Shown: in pieces, positions 5,855 to 6,382 of the stretch | How positions within the stretch are numbered: the first letter of the stretch is position 1 | How the letters are laid out: each line of letters starts with the position of its first letter | NCBI GenBank assembly: GCA_016462095.1 | Contig: JAEMTW010000058.1 | Coordinates: 1 to 6,382 of the forward strand | Direction of reading: 5' to 3' | Length of the DNA stretch: 6,382 nucleotides | DNA from: Thermoleophilia bacterium | GTDB taxonomy: Bacteria; Actinomycetota; Thermoleophilia; Gaiellales; F1-60-MAGs149 | Translations under genes and position numbers: made by a program | Notes under the pieces: model-generated | The model's database searches: none | What the model was told of the DNA's origin: nothing | The model's input: only the letters and a program-made list of their open reading frames with translations

Positions 5855-6295
5855 AAACAGCAGATGCGCGTCAAGCAGGGCTCCCTGCGGCGTCAGCTCA
5901 ACGGGCCTGAACGAACGTTGTCCCGGCACGATCTACGCACCAGCAGGCTCGAAGGTGCGATCGGCCGGGTAGATCCAATCACGGGGGACGTGCTCGAGGC
6001 CGCGTGGCGTGCAGGTGCATGCTTCGACGCCTGGACGGAGCACCACCGCGAGGACGCGTACAGGACGGCGTTGAGCGCTGCCGGACGCGACCTCGAGGTG
6101 GAGGCGACGCAAGAGCACGACCCTCTCGACCCGCTGGCGTGCGATCACGTGCGCAGCGGTGTGACCAAGGAGTTCCTGCTGGATGAGTGGTGGCAGCGTC
6201 GCGCCGAACGGCCGACCGGGGATTGCCGAGGGAGTGGCTGGTGCGATTACAGCGTCCCTATCGGGCCCGTTCGGAACCGGTTGGTGGCGGCCTAG
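5837..6295 (+). CDS. Standalone C-terminal region of a TIGR03960-type B12-binding radical SAM protein (catalytic domains missing)
   Basis: This 152-residue ORF resembles only the end of the large (about 600-residue) B12-binding radical SAM proteins found between rodA and DUF2344 in many actinobacteria. From memory of the family, matching segments are SRHDLRTSRLEGAIGR (29-44; typical 'WHDP..S.LEGVL.RGDRR'), DVLEAAWRAGACFDAWTEHH (51-70), DHVRSGVTKEFLLDE (103-117) and TGDCRGSGWC (127-136). The usual closing 'DCR..C..CGVC' is degraded: Cys130 and Cys136 remain, but the CGxC pair is missing. The CxxxCxxC cluster motif, radical SAM barrel and B12 domain are absent, and rodA ends only 34 bases upstream. 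The frame is open from a TAG at 5825. GTG 5837 fits a leaderless start; ATG 5864 is the alternative and would sit clear of the hairpin. It may be a functional fragment acting with DUF2344, or a decaying pseudogene without internal stops. The biochemical role of the family is not known to me. Confidence 0.7.
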   Translation: MAQPVFKQQMRVKQGSLRRQLNGPERTLSRHDLRTSRLEGAIGRVDPITGDVLEAAWRAGACFDAWTEHHREDAYRTALSAAGRDLEVEATQEHDPLDPLACDHVRSGVTKEFLLDEWWQRRAERPTGDCRGSGWCDYSVPIGPVRNRLVAA

Positions 6296-6320
6296 TGCCA
6301 CGCATCCTGCAGTGCATGCC

Positions 6321-6382
6321 GTGAGGATCGAGCTTCGCCTCGCCATCCGGGACCGTGCGCGGTACCTCAGCCAGCTCGAGCT
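6321..6382 (+). CDS. Start of a TIGR03936/DUF2344 radical SAM-associated protein (3' truncated by window edge)
   Basis: Only 20 codons and two bases are visible. They read VRIELRLAIRDRARYLSQLE, with GTG as first codon. This matches the typical opening of DUF2344 proteins, of the kind 'RLRFxKxGRxRYLSHLDL'. Its place directly after the radical SAM fragment is the family's usual position in actinobacteria, which strengthens the call. GTG 6321 is chosen because the conserved strand begins there; GTG 6312, three codons upstream, is equally possible (MHAVRIEL). No clear Shine-Dalgarno is seen, and the gap to the previous stop is 16-25 bases. In the family the protein is found beside, or fused to, the B12-binding radical SAM protein; its function is unknown to me. 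Here the partner lacks its catalytic domains, so whether this gene remains full-length matters. Confidence 0.7.
   Translation, partial: MRIELRLAIRDRARYLSQLE

Noticed and set aside
5933..6346. Minus-strand open frame opposite the radical SAM remnant
   Set aside because: No recognisable motif; the + strand frame carries clear family motifs and fits conserved gene order.
1..6382. CRISPR array, insertion sequence, tRNA or rRNA gene, phage or defence genes
   Set aside because: No regularly spaced repeats, transposase-like proteins, terminal inverted repeats or cloverleaf-like sequences were seen; nearly all sequence is explained by housekeeping genes.

Overview
The window looks like chromosomal DNA from an actinobacterium (Actinomycetota) of moderately high GC content. 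The main evidence is gene order. mreC, mreD, mrdA (PBP2) and rodA are followed by the C-terminal part of a TIGR03960-type radical SAM protein and the start of a TIGR03936/DUF2344 gene. In actinobacteria such as Streptomyces this series leads on to Rne/Rng, rplU, rpmA and obg. GTG starts, 4-base start/stop overlaps and a TAnnnT box close to a GTG start also fit. A deep-branching class such as Thermoleophilia is possible, but that is a guess.

Layout, all on the + strand. Bases 3-368 hold the 3' end of a gene resembling the C-terminus of a CCA-adding tRNA nucleotidyltransferase or HD-domain relative. Bases 391-717 encode a small single-domain rhodanese. A 117-base gap follows, with a weak promoter candidate and an inverted repeat. 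Bases 835-5802 are a tightly coupled rod-shape operon, mreC-mreD-mrdA-rodA, in which each junction is a GTGA or ATGA overlap. After only 34 bases comes a 152-residue ORF (5837-6295) matching just the C-terminal end of the B12-binding radical SAM family. The right edge holds the first 20 or so codons of a DUF2344 gene.

The operon encodes most of the elongasome. RodA polymerises glycan strands from lipid II, PBP2 cross-links them and activates RodA, and MreC and MreD link and regulate them. mreB, usually next to mreC, is not in the window; a rhodanese gene lies immediately upstream instead.

The best candidate for something unusual is the radical SAM remnant. The family's B12-binding and radical SAM catalytic regions are absent, and rodA ends 34 bases upstream, leaving no room for them. 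The C-terminal region is kept as an intact ORF in its ancestral place beside DUF2344. Its start carries a TAGACT-N6-GTG arrangement typical of leaderless actinobacterial genes, overlapped by a terminator-like hairpin and an imperfect direct repeat. No mobile element, CRISPR array, RNA gene or defence system was seen.
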